A stretch of DNA of 64,000 bases from Siniperca chuatsi (GCF_020085105.1 NC_058046.1:28676175-28740174); one strand, 5' to 3'. Counted from the first letter of the stretch, positions 11,623 through 52,167 are shown. Numbers and translations are program-made. The notes: generated from the letters alone by a model not told the origin.

Positions 11623-14600
11623 ATGCAACTCAGATTATACTTATTTGTTTGCTTGTAGTATAAGTGAAGACTTTCTTTACTGTGGTGGAGAGAGTCCAGT
11701 TACTTCGAGTGAGTTAATTGACACACCAGAGCAAAAACCTGGAATATCAGGCATTTTTAGATGCTTGGAGCATACAAGCATGACTGGCACCAAACTCAGT
11801 CAGCAAAGCTGGAGAGCTGAGATCTCCATATGGTATTTTTAGACCTTACTAATGCCTTTGGCTGTATACCACATCAACTATTGTGGAATGGTTTTGAGTT
11901 CATTCAGTATTTTCTAGGTATTCAGAGATGACTCACAAAAGCAGAGTTTACTAGATCATGGGACTATAATTTTACCTCTCCCTTTTTATAATGACATTGG
12001 AGGCGATCAGTCAAACATCAAGGTGAGTGGTAGGTGGAGAAAAGCAACAGAAAGGGCTGTGCTATTTATCCATCAGTGCATAAATATGCAACAATATACT
12101 TCCAGTAAGTGTGGTTTTGGTGATTTGCAGGTCAAAAGATGTCCGGGTTAAAATTGGACAAAATATGTTGAGAGACAGTTTTTTTATTTGTCTCGAATAC
12201 ATATAGCCATTGTTTTAGCAGCCTTTCAATGATTGGATGTTAATGTGCTGTTAGGAGCTGCTTCACACTGAAATGTAATCTTTCCAGCAAGGAGACATTG
12301 GTTATATTTAACCTCGTTTTAACACAAATGCCTCGTCACAGCTCCTCTGTGCCGACGGACTGGCTCCTTTCAAATGAATGAGAGGGCTACTGTATATTTT
12401 TTCATGCAGGGCTGAAGCCGGTCTGAGCCCTGCTTTAGAGGAGCCAGTCATTTTAGAGAGAAGTGTCAGGCAGGCTGAGGAGGTGAGGTACGAGCAACAA
12501 GTCTTCACAACAAAACACTTTGTCAGTGCCTCCCAAAAAGATCAATCTATTCCAAAAGCAACTCATGTCACTTTTCTTATCTGTTGCCTCAATGGTAAAG
12601 ATGTTTAACTTCACGCAACTACAACTACTTGATTAAGCGATTATCTACGTGGTTAAAACTCTCTTGCATGTGGATAATGGCATGCCAACTGCAGTCTCTG
12701 GCGTCGAAGTTGCACGCTTTCTATGTCCATCAACCCGAACTGCAACTTCTGCTTTTGCTACTTAAAGAGGACAGTCATCATTCGGACAACCAAAAAAACG
12801 GCGCTTGACAAGAAAATGTAAACACAGGTCATATTAAGTGTTTGACGAACGACCAACGATGTTGTTTTTTCTGCTGAGGACAGTCTCGGTATAAGATATT
12901 TGAGGCACTGAGGATTCAGAAAGGTGGGGATTATGAGACACCATTTAAAGTTGCTGATGCTCATACTTAGATTTATAAGGCCAGTGTGGTGCTTGACAAT
13001 GTCAAAGATTGAACATCAAAGGGAAGTTGCAGAGGACACTATCTACATATCTATTCGAGAAGAGGTATTTAAATCCATGCAGGTGAGGTTACAGATAAGG
13101 CTCAAAGTAGCTAAATCAAAGTAGTTCAAGAGGTAGAGTTGGCACTCGGGTCGGGGGATATTGTAGGGCAGGTGCAAAAAGAGAAGGAAAGAACAGGATC
13201 ACACAACCTTTATGGACTCCCTCAGTCAATAGGGAGGCAGGCTGGTCCTGGAGGAAATACATCAGCAGGAGGAAGCAACAAGGTGGGTTACAATTGCTCC
13301 TCAGGCAAAACAGTCAGTGGATAAATTGTAAATGTGAAGCTAGAAAGAAACTGTACTAGAGGGAGATTTGTGATAAGGAGCAAACCGGATTAAATTTGTG
13401 ATGTGTTATGATAGCTATGGTATTAGGACATCTTAGGTTATGTCCATTTAAATATCCTACCCAAATCACCCCAACAAAATGTCTATAGATAAATGAGGTC
13501 TCTACTTTTCCTTTATGTTCAGTTCTACAGTTTGTCTAAACATGATAAGCCAGGTAACATAAATTATCTAGCAGCAGAAACTGAGAGCAAATGGTTAGAA
13601 ATTAATTTGTCATCTAGTGTGAATATATTGTTGCATTTGTGTTAAAAAGAAAAGGACTAAAGGATTTCTGAGCTGGCATATTTTAGGACAGGTATGGGTG
13701 GGAAGAGATTAGCACATGGGCGTAGATTTGAGGAAGCAGTTGATAAGCCCACAGGAAATAGCAAGCTCCACCATAGCTGCTGCTGATAAAACACAATGGA
13801 TAGTTTAGTCCATGGAGCTCACAATGTCATGGGAGGACACAGCAGATGACTCATGTGAAAGGAAATACAAGGTGGTGTAAGAGCTGATGATGGTTGGAAA
13901 GTTAGGGGGTGATAAGTGGAAGTTGGTTGCTAAGAGTTTTTTTTAGCAAAGTTGATCTTGACCTTACATTACATAAATTACTACTAATGTCAATTGGAAA
14001 TGTGTGGGCAGAGCTTCATTAGTAATGGCAAAAATGGAAGCCAATGACTGTGAATGAAGCATAAGTCTTAACATTTCTTTGTAGCATTACAGTTGGCACT
14101 GCAGTATAGCAGTATGGTTTGCTGAGGCTGAAAACAGAGGTAAAAGTTGTGCATTACATACACTGTTTCAGCCCCTAAAGATTTAATACAATTTAATTTC
14201 TCAACAATAAGATGTTTAAAGCATTGGCTGTGGCTGTGTGGTTTATTTTCTACTGCTGTGCAGGTAGTTTGAAGCCAGCACACTCAGGGCAGTATACCAC
14301 ATATATAAAGGTTCTTTACATAGCATAATATTGTGTTGCCAACTAAAGCAAGTCAGCCCAGAAATGCCAAGTCAGTGACCGATCCAGTGGGTTACTGAAC
14401 TAGGCATATGAGTTCAGCCAAGGGATGCTAGTGACTAGCCTCTCATTTACTACTGCTGGCCTATTAGTGGCTCAATACAATTGAACTTAAATTTGTGCCT
14501 GATTGAATACAGGGGTGGGCGATATGGAGAAAATCTTCTCTAACAGTATATGTTACACAGTTATACAGTATAACATAATATATGTATGATCATATGAATA

Positions 14601-17323
14601 TCATTTGAAAAACTGTTGATAAAATTATAATAATGATGAATGCATGTACCTGCAGAAAAGTAATAAAATGTTTCTATTTCATTGCAAGAAAGATTGACAA
14701 TTATCATTTATTAGGTGGCTACAATGAAGCCATAGTGCCTTTACTTCCAAGTCATTTGGGTTTAAAGATACCACGTCTGCGCAGTCAAACGTCAAAAAGG
14801 AAGAAGATTTTATTGGCTACTGTACTAAGCCAATAAAACTGTTACTGCGTCGTTCTTTTGACGTCTGAATGAAGGCTCACCCTGGATTATGACACAAGGG
14901 TTTTTCCTTCCTATTGTGTGTGCTTGTTATTTATTCAACCCCCTGGCAGGTGCTGTGCAGTCCCCATCTACTCCCCTCACCCTGCAGTAAACTGAGAACC
15001 TTTTCCAATCTGCTGCGAGACGAGTGTGTTTGTGTGTATACCGGTGTGTTTGCAGGTGTGACGTCAACTGTGATCCCTTGAGAATGGATAAATGACAAAA
15101 GATGTGATTCTTCCCATCTCATCTCCTCCTCACTCTCCCCTGTTTCAAAGGACAGTGTTGAGGGGGAGGCAGAAATGAAGGAGAATCTGTGTGGCTGTCG
15201 GTTTGCCTGATGCCCCCGCAGACCCTCCAACCCTGTCCCTCTGAGCCCCGGGCCCCTAGGGAGCCTTGGCTCCTGAAGACGCCTCTCTGTCACAACACTG
15301 ACAAGCCAAGGGTGGCCATTCTCCAGCTGAGTCCGTCAGAGGTGATAGAGCTGTGGCGAAGCCTCCTGACCTCAGCACCACTCACTCAGTCAGAGAGCTG
15401 TCAGTCTCAGGGACCCGACACCATGTGAAAGAACTCCCATTAAAGGGTCGGTGTGATGACGAACAACACGTGCCGGCACAAAAAACGAGTGCACGGGTGC
15501 ATGCAACACACGCCGCTCGCCCACGCACCCGTAAGCACACACAAAAACACCATGTCACTCAAGCAAACACAGTGTTTGATTTGACACAAGATGGAGGGTG
15601 CTTACGTAACACTTGATTCTTGAAAGGTGTAATTGGATGTCTGTTTGGGTCGGGTGGAAGAGGCTCTTGGCACTGGCAATATCAAAGCTGACATTCATCA
15701 AAGTCTGCCAAAATAACTAACACAACGTTATTTCTGGATGAAAAAAAAAAAACATACAGAAAATCAGACCTGATATTCATTTATTTTACATGAAAAACAT
15801 AGATATCTGTTCAAATGTTTCTGTGAAAATGTATATCTAGTAATAAAAGTACTGTAACTTCACCCAAAGTTTCATTTTAAATACTGCTTACTATCTTCGT
15901 CAAATCCAGACAGGAAGGGGAAAAAATGATTTTCTTCACACTATAATTCCCAAAAATAAATTGCTTTCAGAGGGAAAGGGCACATTAATTCAAAAAGACA
16001 CATTAATTCAAAATAGATGCAAATTCATGTTTCGAAAAAGTGGTTGTCTTCACACACACCCAAAATAAAAAAGGGAAAGATGATAAATGTGACACAAGCT
16101 CTCTTCTAAGAATCACAGTTCCTTCATCCAGTTCGAATTCTAAGAACTGAAAACGATCGTCACTTCACTTTCGAGAGCAGAGCATAGTGCACTCGGTGCC
16201 TTACGTAAGGACACCCTAATCAAGTGTTCAACTGCTAGAGGCAGCCAGAGATATGTAACATGACTTCTCTGTGCATACAAGATGTAAACTCAGGTCCTGA
16301 GGCCTCATGTACAACACTTTGTCTACATCCATCATAAAAAGTTGCATAAAGGCACAAACATGGGCACAAATTCTGATATTTAAAAAACACTGCTCACACA
16401 ACACAACCAATAAAAATTCAATGTTATAAATCACAGAAGTGAATTTTTTTTGTTTTGTGTTGAGCTTTATATCCACCACAGTCCATCAACTCCCACTATT
16501 AGAATAGCTAATAGTGGGAGCTGTTAAATGGCTGCTTAAATATATTATGGCAAAGAAATACCACATTTTTGCTGCTTGAACATTCAATCTATTTAACTAT
16601 CCATTGAAACAAGAAAACTAAGGCAGCATGAAGTCATTAAGTAAGAAAAGAATATATTTAATTTGGAGGGATTTGTTAGCATTATAAATCAAATGTTCAG
16701 TGTTAAAGTAGAAGGCAGTCTAGGACAATGCAGTATTTTGCTGCCCATAACTACTAATTATCAAATATTTGGGTCAGGGTAAGGGCAACATATCAGCCAT
16801 AAAATCAATTCATTAGCTTGTTCAACTTTATGCCTTAGTGGTTTATTTCTATTTGAATTTCAAAACACTTCAAATAATGTAGGTCGCCCCTTTTGGACAT
16901 GATAAACTCCACAAATACTGTCTCATTAGAGCCACAGTGGAACCGGAGCAGTCTTTTTGCATTGTTTACCTTTGTTCTTTGACATTAATGAAACCCACAC
17001 CCAAGTTCACTTTAAAATATTCAAGGAGAATGTGCTGTATTTCACATACTCTTAGTGTAAACACACAACTCATTTTTTTATGGATCCCAGATTTAGTGCA
17101 GGAACACTATGCACGTATCCTTGTTGTGCGTACACATGAGGCCCCTGGAGTTGGTGCAGATCAAGGCAGTGGTCTTTTTTTTTTGGTCCGTAGTGTTTCA
17201 TAGCTGTTTCCCAGGAAGTGGAGCATAAGGCCTTGAAGTGTGGCCAATCACTTAAACTGACCAGGAATGTAGAAGCATGAGGTTCTTGGCAGTTATGCAT
17301 CCCCACCTTTACAGGTATGTAGT
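11623..17323. other. gene-free stretch, probable nf2 3' UTR at its right end
   Basis: I see no exon here. The part next to 17323 should be the nf2 3' UTR on the minus strand. The nearest minus-strand AATAAA lies at 16842-16847, which would give a UTR of about 480 nt, but this is a weak call. A GC-rich block at 14930-15520 contains open frames on both strands without family resemblance. A possible MITE lies at 14510-14870. The rest is AT-rich and featureless. Confidence 0.45.
14510..14870. repeat. possible MITE with CAGGGGTGGGCGATATGG head
   Basis: CAGGGGTGGGCGATATGG at 14510 is the usual start of short hAT-type fish repeats that I recognise from memory. The AT-rich body that follows, ending near an ACGTCAAAAAGGAAGAAG segment and its inverted partner around 14860, is compatible with one. 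I cannot find a clean matching right end or target duplication, so boundaries are approximate. Confidence 0.3.
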
Positions 17324-43685
<26,362 letters not shown>

Positions 43686-44460
43686 GGCAAATAGCTAATA
43701 AACTAACTATTCAATTAATCCAAAGTCGTTAATTCCTACAAACTGAGTGCACTGTCAAGGCATTATGTCTATTATACTCTATGGTATAGACAGCAGATGA
43801 GTCATTTGGCATAGCTTAGTTATCAAAAGATAAGCACAGCTGTGCATGTGCTGTGAATGTCCAGCTTTACAATAGCTCGTTCAGCTATTGTCAGGATAGA
43901 TGCTTAAAAGCAAGTTCCATCAAAGTTTACACAACGCTGTCACTGACATTTTCTTGGCTTATGAATGTCTAATAACACATTAACGTTACGTATTTTATGG
44001 TAGTTTTTTTTGTAATTTCCTGCTATTTCCTGTAATTTCCCTGCTACCAAAAGAAGTTTACAAATAAAATTAGCATGAGCTGATAAATACTGTGTAACGT
44101 TACTGTCCTAGGCTTCCTGCTAATGTTAGCTAGGTTCAATAGAAACTAAGTTACTGAACGTTAGCTAACTTAACTAATATTAACGTACATATCCAGTATG
44201 AGCCTTTATCTTGCGCTAAAGTTATACGTCTCTATACCGTAAAATCCGTTAACGTTTACATATCTGCGTCCGAGAAAATATTTGTCCAATATATCACCTT
44301 TGGAGAGTTGAAAACATTTAGGTTCTTGTAAATAAACTATGCTGGAAAAGAAGCGCCGGCTAACTGCTGCTAACCATTTGTTAGCTTATCCAAAAAGCAA
44401 TGCTGCATTCAAGTGCCGTCCGGAACAGACAGGAGCTTCTTTGGAGCAGAGAGCATTTAA
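43686..44460 (-). promoter_or_regulatory. nf2 5' UTR and presumed promoter region
   Basis: The sequence immediately upstream (minus strand) of the merlin start. The start context is gccATGG. No TATA box is obvious. A somewhat GC-richer patch with CCGGC and CCGTCCGG lies at 44350-44430 and may mark the transcription start, but no transcript evidence is available. This is inferred from position, not from recognised core promoter motifs. Confidence 0.3.
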
Positions 44461-44711
44461 TTTTTGTCTGAGATTAAAATACTGTATCTAGGTAAACACT
44501 AATGATGAAGATGCTTGATTGTATTATTATATCATTGTGTTTTATGATAGCATACAATATATGCAGCCTTAATAACAAATTATTTGCCTACACTTTCTCT
44601 CCTTCACTTTCTGACTCAAACCCCAACCCAAAGGGGCCACTTACTACTAATGTAAACAAAATACAAAAAGTTAAGTCAGAACAAATGACATTCTAAGTAA
44701 GCAATTATTTT

Positions 44712-45072
44712 TAGAGCTGAAATGGTTAGTCGATTAATCGATTAGTCAATCAACAGAAACTTAATCTGCAACTATTTTGATAATCAATGAATTGTTTGTC
44801 ATTTTTCAAGCAAAAATGCCAAACATTCCTTAGTTCTGGTTTCTCACTTGTGAGAATGTGCTGCTTTTATTTGTCTTATGTGATCTGAATATCCTTGGCT
44901 TTTGGAGGGTTGGTCAGACAAAACAAGAAAATTGATGACATCACCTTGAGCCTTTAGGAAATTGTGATAGACATTTTTCACCACTTTCTGACACCTTAGA
45001 GACCAAACGATTAATTGAGAAAGTAATTGACCGTTTAATCGATAATGAAAATAATAGTTAGTTGCAAACCTA
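44712..45072. mobile_element. hAT-type MITE, copy 2, with perfect 8-bp target duplication
   Basis: A 361-bp element between nf2 and fbxo21. It begins TAGAGCTGAAATGG, and its right end read inward is TAGGTTTGCAACTAACTATT. It is flanked on both sides by ATTATTTT (44704-44711 and 45073-45080), a perfect 8-bp direct repeat as produced by hAT transposases. Internal segments (TTTTCAAGCAAAAATGCCAA, GATAATGAAAATAAT) match the copy at 24425. No ORF, so non-autonomous. Confidence 0.85.
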
Positions 45073-45329
45073 ATTATTTTTTTAAACCACAAATTCACTA
45101 CAGTGTCTTCACAGTGTGAAGACAGATCTAATTATCACTGACAGAGGACTTCTTATGAGCTGTAAACAAGTCAAGTACCTCAAGTACCTTTTTTGGACTG
45201 CTGAAGAATTTACTGTACATTCCTCTTTGTAAATTAATTGTATTCTGTAATTAAAAAAATGAATTTAAAAAATTGGAGTATCCGAAGAGCATGAAGGTAG
45301 CATAGCTTCCCTTTTCCTCTTGACCTAAC

Positions 45330-45436
45330 AACCAATCACACTGCACTATACCTCCCATGCCCAGCCTGTAGCCCGCCCCCCTGCGCCATAAATGGGCGGT
45401 GCCTAAGCAATGAGGTAATCGGGGTAAACAGTAAAG
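45330..45436 (+). promoter_or_regulatory. fbxo21 proximal promoter and 5' UTR
   Basis: Just upstream of the fbxo21 start there is a CCAAT box (45332-45336), a CCCGCCCCC GC box (45372-45380) and a GGGCGG box (45394-45399), with no convincing TATA box. This is a typical arrangement for a housekeeping vertebrate promoter with Sp1 and NF-Y sites. The transcription start is unknown. The nf2 start lies about 1.75 kb away in the opposite direction, so a shared bidirectional promoter is possible but less likely at this spacing. Confidence 0.5.
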
Positions 45437-46218
45437 ATGGCGACGTCTGTAGCTGGAGAGGGGCAAACAAGTCTAAATGGGATTATTTCCGACCCCCAAA
45501 CTAAAAAATTGATTGACTTGCCGACCGAGTTGCTCGAACATATCTTGTGCTTCCCTGTCCTCAAACATGTCGACATTTGTAACGTTTCTTGCTGCTGCAA
45601 GCGGCTACACGACGTTTGCCATGGAAGGGGGAAGGTCTGGGGACATCAATACAAACTCAGGTGCTATGATTTTGTTTTGTGATATTTCTTCGGATATTTG
45701 GCTTCTGGGGGGGGTTTCACCACTATCTGCCGAAACCAGTCTCCCTCTCCTTTTTTATTTGTCTTGTTTAGAGCGCTAAATCGCTCGTTGTCTACTTAAA
45801 GATGGGTTCGTTTACTGCGAACTCGCAGGTTTCTGTCAGCCGTTGACATTCTGCTGATGCACCAAATTCATCTTCACGCCAGGCCAGTGGCAAGCTTCTG
45901 CTCTGCAGACAACTCTGACGCGTGTGAATCTTAGCGTTAAAATCTTTCACACGTTTCAATTTACACTCCATTTTACACAGAACAGCCAAAAATGAATTGT
46001 GTGACCTTGAATGTTTCATGTAGCCTGTGAACTACAGGAGTGCAGCTCTTGCCAGTAGCTAAGCCCTCCTCTTGACTGACTTGGCTGTTTCTCTCCTGAT
46101 TGCTTTTCTTTGTGAAAGAGAAAACTATGTCTGCAGCAGGATGATCAATTGTTGAATAGACATGTCATATACTTCTTCAGGCAGTAGGCTGCTAAACTAA
46201 TTTTGGGCATGCCCAAAA

Positions 46219-46251
<33 letters not shown>

Positions 46252-49200
46252 TTACTGAAATAAGTATTTTACTGCCTTAATCAACAGATGGCCAAGACTG
46301 CAGAGGTTTTACCGTCAGAATGAGTGCTGTGACTGGCTCAGAGAATACAAAACACGGCATAGAGTTGGCATACAAATACGAAGGACCGTGGAATCAATCT
46401 CAAAGAGATTCTTCACAGAAGTCGTAAGTAATCCATTTGTAATCAAGAATAATACCGTAATTACTTGTGTTGTTATATTAGACTCGGTTAAAGACATTAA
46501 ATAGATGTGACAGAATGACAAAAGCATTCCGTTGCGTTATTTGGATCAGTAAAGTTTTAAATTTTGCCATCACAGATGCACCGTTTGAATAACAAAAAGC
46601 ATTGTTATTTGTCTCTGTGAATTGACTGACCTTTTGTGTGTGTGTGTGTGGTGTGTGTGTGTGTGTGGGCGCATGTTTGTCCAAGTAAATGTCAGCTTTC
46701 TGTGTTCCAAACTAACCCAAAGATCTGTAACTCAGCCTTGCGTTGGCCAGGTGCTGGGAGACAGCTTTGCAGAGATTGAGTCACTTGGGATGCCAGAGCA
46801 CTTCTGTGAAGATGAGCTCCTCTTCATACTCAACTCCGACAAGAGGTGAGAGCAACACTGTGTCCACACTAAAACCTCAACACTTGCCATACACTGCATT
46901 CTGCAATCATTAATTGGTTTGGGTGTTGATCTTGTTAATCTTCTCAGAGACTTCTATGATTATGAAAGCTCTTGTTGTGTTGCACACTCTCGCCCCTTAA
47001 TGTGTCTCTCTTTCGTTCTGCGCCCATCATTAGGAAAAGCTTGACCTTGAAGTACTATGCAAAAAAAATCCTTTACTTCCTGAGACAGCAGAACATCCTG
47101 AAGAGTTTGAAGACCTTCCTGGAGCAGCCTGCAGAGCAGCAGTCAGCTTTAGAGGGTGAATACAGACTTCATGTCAAACAGCTCAAGTTTTTTATATATA
47201 CACAAACAAACAGTTATGTTATAGTTATGTGTTGTTACTTTGTGTTTATTATTATAGTATTTGTTGTAACAGAAGCAATAGAACTGCTTCACACAATAGC
47301 ATTTTGCCATTTAGTTTCTTTCATTTTATTCTCAAAGTTGATACGAGCCGCTTTACATTATGCATTCTTCCCTCTCTTGGTCATGTCTACCTCTCTAGGT
47401 GCTGTACTGGTGGATCAGTATTGTAACCCACTTGCTGATGTGACACTCAACAGCATATCAGCTCAGCTGGATGAGATCGCGGAGAAAGTGAAAAAGATGC
47501 TGAGAATCAAGAACCCCTCTCACCCCAGCCTGCGTATCGCTCAGGGTGAGCTTTCAAAACTAGCAAAACTCGAAATGAAACGTTGTCTCTTTTGGGACTT
47601 GAGTTTTTGTTATTTTTTTTCTCATGTCTTTCCCCCAGCATTCCCCCCCCCCCAAAAAAGCATCAGCACTAGACACTTAAGCCCGAAGGCATGGGCTTCC
47701 AATCCCAGCACAGTTTGAAAAAAAAGAATACCAGTATATTTGGGCAAATGTGTCAGCTGCACACGATATATATTTTCCCTTTCAGCCAAAGTTCTTATGA
47801 AGTTTAATTTCGTGTGTATGATGTAGGTGACTGTTTTGTCGTAGAGGACTTTGAGCTCCAGAGGCAGGTGGTGTGTGCCCTAAACTCTGTCTTGTATGAG
47901 CAGCTTCAATACAAAGGCAACGAGTTTGACTACTACAACCCTCTCAACTCTTACATCCACCAGGTAGATCTTCTATGAAATTATGCGTATTTTAAGTCAC
48001 AAGCTTTTCACAAATTTCAATTTAACAATTTTAATTTTAGAAGTGACTAGGCCTTCTTGTTTTTCATTTAGGTGCTACTACGCCGTACAGGCATTCCCAT
48101 AAGCCTCTCTGTCCTCTACATGACATTAGCCCGGAAGCTGGGTGTTCAGGTGGAACCTGTCAACTTTCCCAATCACTTCCTGCTGCGCTGGTGCCAAAAA
48201 CCAAGAGGGTAAGGTTTGATATTAATACCTCTCAAATTCTTCTAAATATTGTCAAAGAGTAGAGCTGTAATTCACAGAGTTCATGATTTCAGGAGGAGAG
48301 CCGAGCTCACATCCATTTGATACACTTGCACAGAACTAGTCTCCTACACAGCCTTAGAGATAATGACTTAGTGCTGTCATCACTCCTTACACATTACACT
48401 GTGTCTTATTAGCAATCTGTAGGAAATGCAATCGAGAGATCCTGGCTCCTCCTTCATAGGACTGTGTCTCATTTAGGTTTTATTAAATCCAATTCTGCTT
48501 ATCATATCTGTCCTTATCAAACCCTAGTTCCCATGCTTGTCATATTATTTGAGTATGAAAATAAACAAGAATGTGTTTCAAGCATAATCCATCTTGGGGT
48601 TGTTGTTTTTTTGTATAGTTTGGCTGCCACCAACAGTAAAATCTGACAAATGATGACGTATTTTGTGTGTCTTTTTGGGTAAAAGGCAGAATAGAGGATA
48701 TTTTATTTACTTTATCTTGCCATGCACAAATTGAATGTTCACTGTTGTGCATTTGTTTTACTTCAGTGGGATGTATTACTCATCAGATAATCTTTGGGCA
48801 TTATGATTACAACAGGGGACATCAAAAGCAGTGCATTATTGTACTACACTGCAGTAAATGCCACACTGCAATCATGATATTGCTTTATCACCACTGTCTT
48901 TTGCGAAGCCTTGCCACACTTTTGAGAATTTGCTCCAGTCCACCATAATGGAAATACTGCGTACGTACATTGATGCATGCTAACTGGCAAAGTAAATGAA
49001 AAGGCTCTAATATTTGGCAGCGATAATCGAACGGTTTTCTCCTTCGTCTTAAGCAGCCAAACTATTCATCCTTGATCCATTCTGTTTTTTGGTAGTAGTT
49101 AGCCGGGTCATAACAAAAAGCTACATTTGGTTATTAAGACACAATTTGTGATGGGTGTCTGTTAAATATGTTTACATATTAGATTTATTTGAACTTTGTT

Positions 49201-51838
49201 CCTGCAGGAGTGAGGACATCTATGACTTTGTCTACATTGATGCCTTTGGTAAAGGCAAACAGCTGACAGCCAAGGAGTGCGAGTACCTCATTGGCCACCA
49301 GGTGACGGCAGATTACTACAGTGCCATCAGCACCACCGAGGTGCTGCTCAGGATGGTGGGAAACCTGCTTAACATCGGCAAAAGAGGGTAAGAGAAACTC
49401 AACACCTGACTGTCACTACTGAATCTCTTCTGCTGCAGAGATGGGTTGGTGGAGGACTGATGAAGGGTCAAGGCATGGGATGTTGTTGAATGTTGTCTAA
49501 AAACGGAATAAACCATTTTTTAATGCATTCGATGGTTGCTAGAATTAAGTGAATGAATAAATGAATGTAATGTTCTGGTTCAATGACTTTACCTGTATTG
49601 TGTGGTTTCTTTCAGGGAGGGCAATGAGAAATCCTACCAGTTGCTGAGAGACTCTCTGGACCTCTACCTCACTATCAACCCAGATAATGTGCAGTACCTG
49701 CTGCTGCAGGCACGCCTCTACTTTCACCTGGGCATCTGGCCAGAAAAGGTCAGGACACACAAGCAGATGCTTTTTTCTAATGCTCTGATAGAATTCATTA
49801 AGTGCATACTAAGTATGTCATTCAGTGCAACACACTTACTATTCAGCTCTTTAGTATTTCACCTAACCACATTGTCCATTGATGTTTGTCCTCTGTCCCA
49901 GGTGCTAGACATCCTGCAGCACATTCAGGCGTTGGATCCCTCCCAGCATGGGGCAGTGGGTTACCTGGTGCAGCACACGCTGGAGCACATCCAGCACAAG
50001 AAACATCCTGTTACACCTGAGGTGAAGAAGCGTAGCGCTCCAGAACACCTGGAGGTCCAGTATTCAGTCGGCCTCATCATGAAACACAAGAGGTGGGTCA
50101 CGCTAGCATGTAGTACAGCAATCCTCTTCGCTGTTAACACATCACTTTGCACTCTTCCTATACCATGTCTTGGAATACTCAAGTGTATCTGTCCTGGTCC
50201 ATCTCTTCCACCAGGTCAGGCTATAACTGTGTGATCTACGGCTGGGACCCAAAGTGCACCATGAGTCAGGAGTGGATCACCACTATGAGGGTCCACCAGC
50301 TGTCCAATGGGGCCAACCAGCCTTTCTACAACGTCCTCGTGCAGGACGGAACATGTCGCTACGCAGCGCAGGGTACGGATCATATACACCAGCATGGTGA
50401 TGAAAAATATCCTAATGGTGAACGAAAGTTTGTAGGTTGTACGATGACTTGTGAAATTAAAAAAGAAACTCCTCATAAATATGTATAAGTTTGAAATAGC
50501 CAATATTTACTATTGCAACAAAGCGTGACAAGAATGCATTTCTGAGGGTCACAGGCCAAAAATACTGAGAACTACCACTCTAATGATGCAAGCATACTTT
50601 GGGCACATAGTATTGCTGCTTATTTGGGAGAAAATTTCAAATGTAATATAAGCTATCAATGCAGCAGCTCAGTTCCACATCAAATAATTAGTGCCTCTTT
50701 AATTTGATTTGCAGAAATGGCATCAAATTAGAGCATATAACAAACTTGATATGTTATCTACATGGGCAAATTAAGCTAATCTATTCTAACTGCAGGTGAG
50801 ACAAATAAATCCCTGTCATATGCACTTGCACATTGGTAAGTGCCTTGTTGGACATGATAGATGATAGAAGCTTCATGCTTAACTCCATAAGAGATGATCT
50901 TTATTTGATTTTGCAGTATCAGAGACTAACATAACTCCATAATGCTTAATACTGTCATTAGTAGTGTTATGTGACGTTCATACTGTATATGTTGATCCAG
51001 AAGTATCGACTATTAATGCATTAGTCAGTAAGACTGACGCTCATCATTGCTATTAATGAAAGTCTGCAAGCTGTTTCGAGGCAAACACTTTAGTGGTGCT
51101 GCATCACCCTTTTTTTGTGACTTGTAAATTGTCCCCGCTTAAGAGAGCTCCTCCCTAACAGGCTGACTCATATATTCCCTTGTGCTTACCTGCTCACGCT
51201 GCTGCTCAGCCTGCTGATGCTGCTGCTGCTGCTGCTGCTACACAGCTTTCATTGTTTGTACGTTATCTTTGCGCTCTCCACTACCTCAGCATTCACCTGC
51301 AGGCTCTGTTCTCTACAAACCCTGAGGGGGATTTGTATTGATCAGTGCCTTTACTCTCATCTGCTGCTTAATCTGCTTTGCAGATTCAATGCCAAAAATA
51401 AATTACATTTGATGTTTTCTTGATCAACAAAATGTGAGTTGTCTGTTTGACCTGGTCTTGTTTAATAATGGCAGGGACTGTTTTGTTTAAATTCCCTTTT
51501 TCTTCACCTCAGTTTAACTTGTTTATATAATTTAGATTGCCTTATGTACATTATTTCTTATCAGAAACTCACACTTTTTCCATTGTTGTTCCTCAGAGAA
51601 CCTGGAGCCCCACTCAGCCCCCTTGGAGATCGGACACCCGGAGGTGGGACGCTACTTCTCTGAATTTACCGATACCCATTATGCTGCCAACGAAGAACTG
51701 CAGACACGATACCCAGAGGACATGGTTGAAACTTTGGGCACGGTGCAGGAGCTTTACCACAGACTGACACCTGGCTCTGGGAACCAGGACCAGGCTCCTG
51801 CCCCAGACCAAAACAACCACCAAGCCATGCTCATGTAG
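45437..51838 (+). CDS. fbxo21: F-box only protein 21, complete, 12 coding exons
   Basis: Substrate receptor of an SCF (SKP1-CUL1-F-box) ubiquitin ligase; mammalian FBXO21 is reported to act on EID1 and ASK1. Exons: 45437-45660, 46288-46423, 46751-46845, 47034-47155, 47399-47545, 47827-47963, 48072-48208, 49208-49387, 49616-49748, 49902-50092, 50215-50372, 51597-51838. All are GT-AG and in phase: 1902 nt, 633 residues (human 628). The F-box is at about residues 26-72 (LIDLPTELLEHIL...CCKRL). The transglutaminase-like core2 region includes DQYCNPLADV and RRTGIPISLSVLY (about 195-360). The C-terminal YccV-like hemimethylated-DNA-binding domain runs from about 488 (YSVGLIMKHK, GYNCVIYGWDP, NVLVQDG) to about 560. 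The N-terminus before the F-box and the Gln/Pro-rich tail diverge from human. The start has a strong context (AAGATGG). There is one extra glycine at the exon 8/9 junction. Confidence 0.95.
46220..46250. repeat. ATT trinucleotide microsatellite
   Basis: About ten ATT units in fbxo21 intron 1, 38 bp before the exon 2 acceptor at 46288. Confidence 0.85.
46635..46667. repeat. TG microsatellite
   Basis: About 16 TG units with one slip, in fbxo21 intron 2. Confidence 0.85.
51219..51239. repeat. GCT trinucleotide microsatellite
   Basis: Seven GCT units in fbxo21 intron 11, preceded by several imperfect GCT/CCT units from about 51190. Intronic and not translated in the gene model. Confidence 0.85.
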
Positions 51839-52167
51839 CAAAGTAGCTGTGTCCAACACCTTGTTGACCCCGGCTAACCAATTACTGGTCACCCATTCTC
51901 AATTCACAGTCCACTTAGCAGAGAGGTTTTCGTAAAAAAAAAAAACAGCCAGTATACAGTATTTTCAGAAACTGATGATGTGGTGTAACAATGATTCACA
52001 AATGTGGTTTTGTACGACAGTTAGGTTCCTGTGCAGGTCTGGAAAGGTGCAGGAAAAGACCAAACAGTCTGGAAACATGCAGTACAGATTGTTTCTGTTT
52101 CGATACCTAAATGTATTAGTTGTGAAAACAAAGCTCAAATTATGGAGTGATCGTCGACGGTCATTAT

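Noticed and set aside
14931-15293. 120-codon open frame on the minus strand
   Set aside because: GC-rich, Arg/Ser/Pro-biased translation without recognisable motifs, and overlapped by open frames on the plus strand. Treated as chance.
44340-45436. Single bidirectional promoter for nf2 and fbxo21
   Set aside because: The two start codons are about 1.75 kb apart with a MITE between them, and the recognisable promoter boxes lie only next to fbxo21. Separate promoters are simpler.
46972-47718. 248-codon open frame on the plus strand
   Set aside because: It fuses fbxo21 exons 4 and 5 with the intron between them. The splice sites at 47155 and 47399 restore the known protein, so it is not a separate gene.
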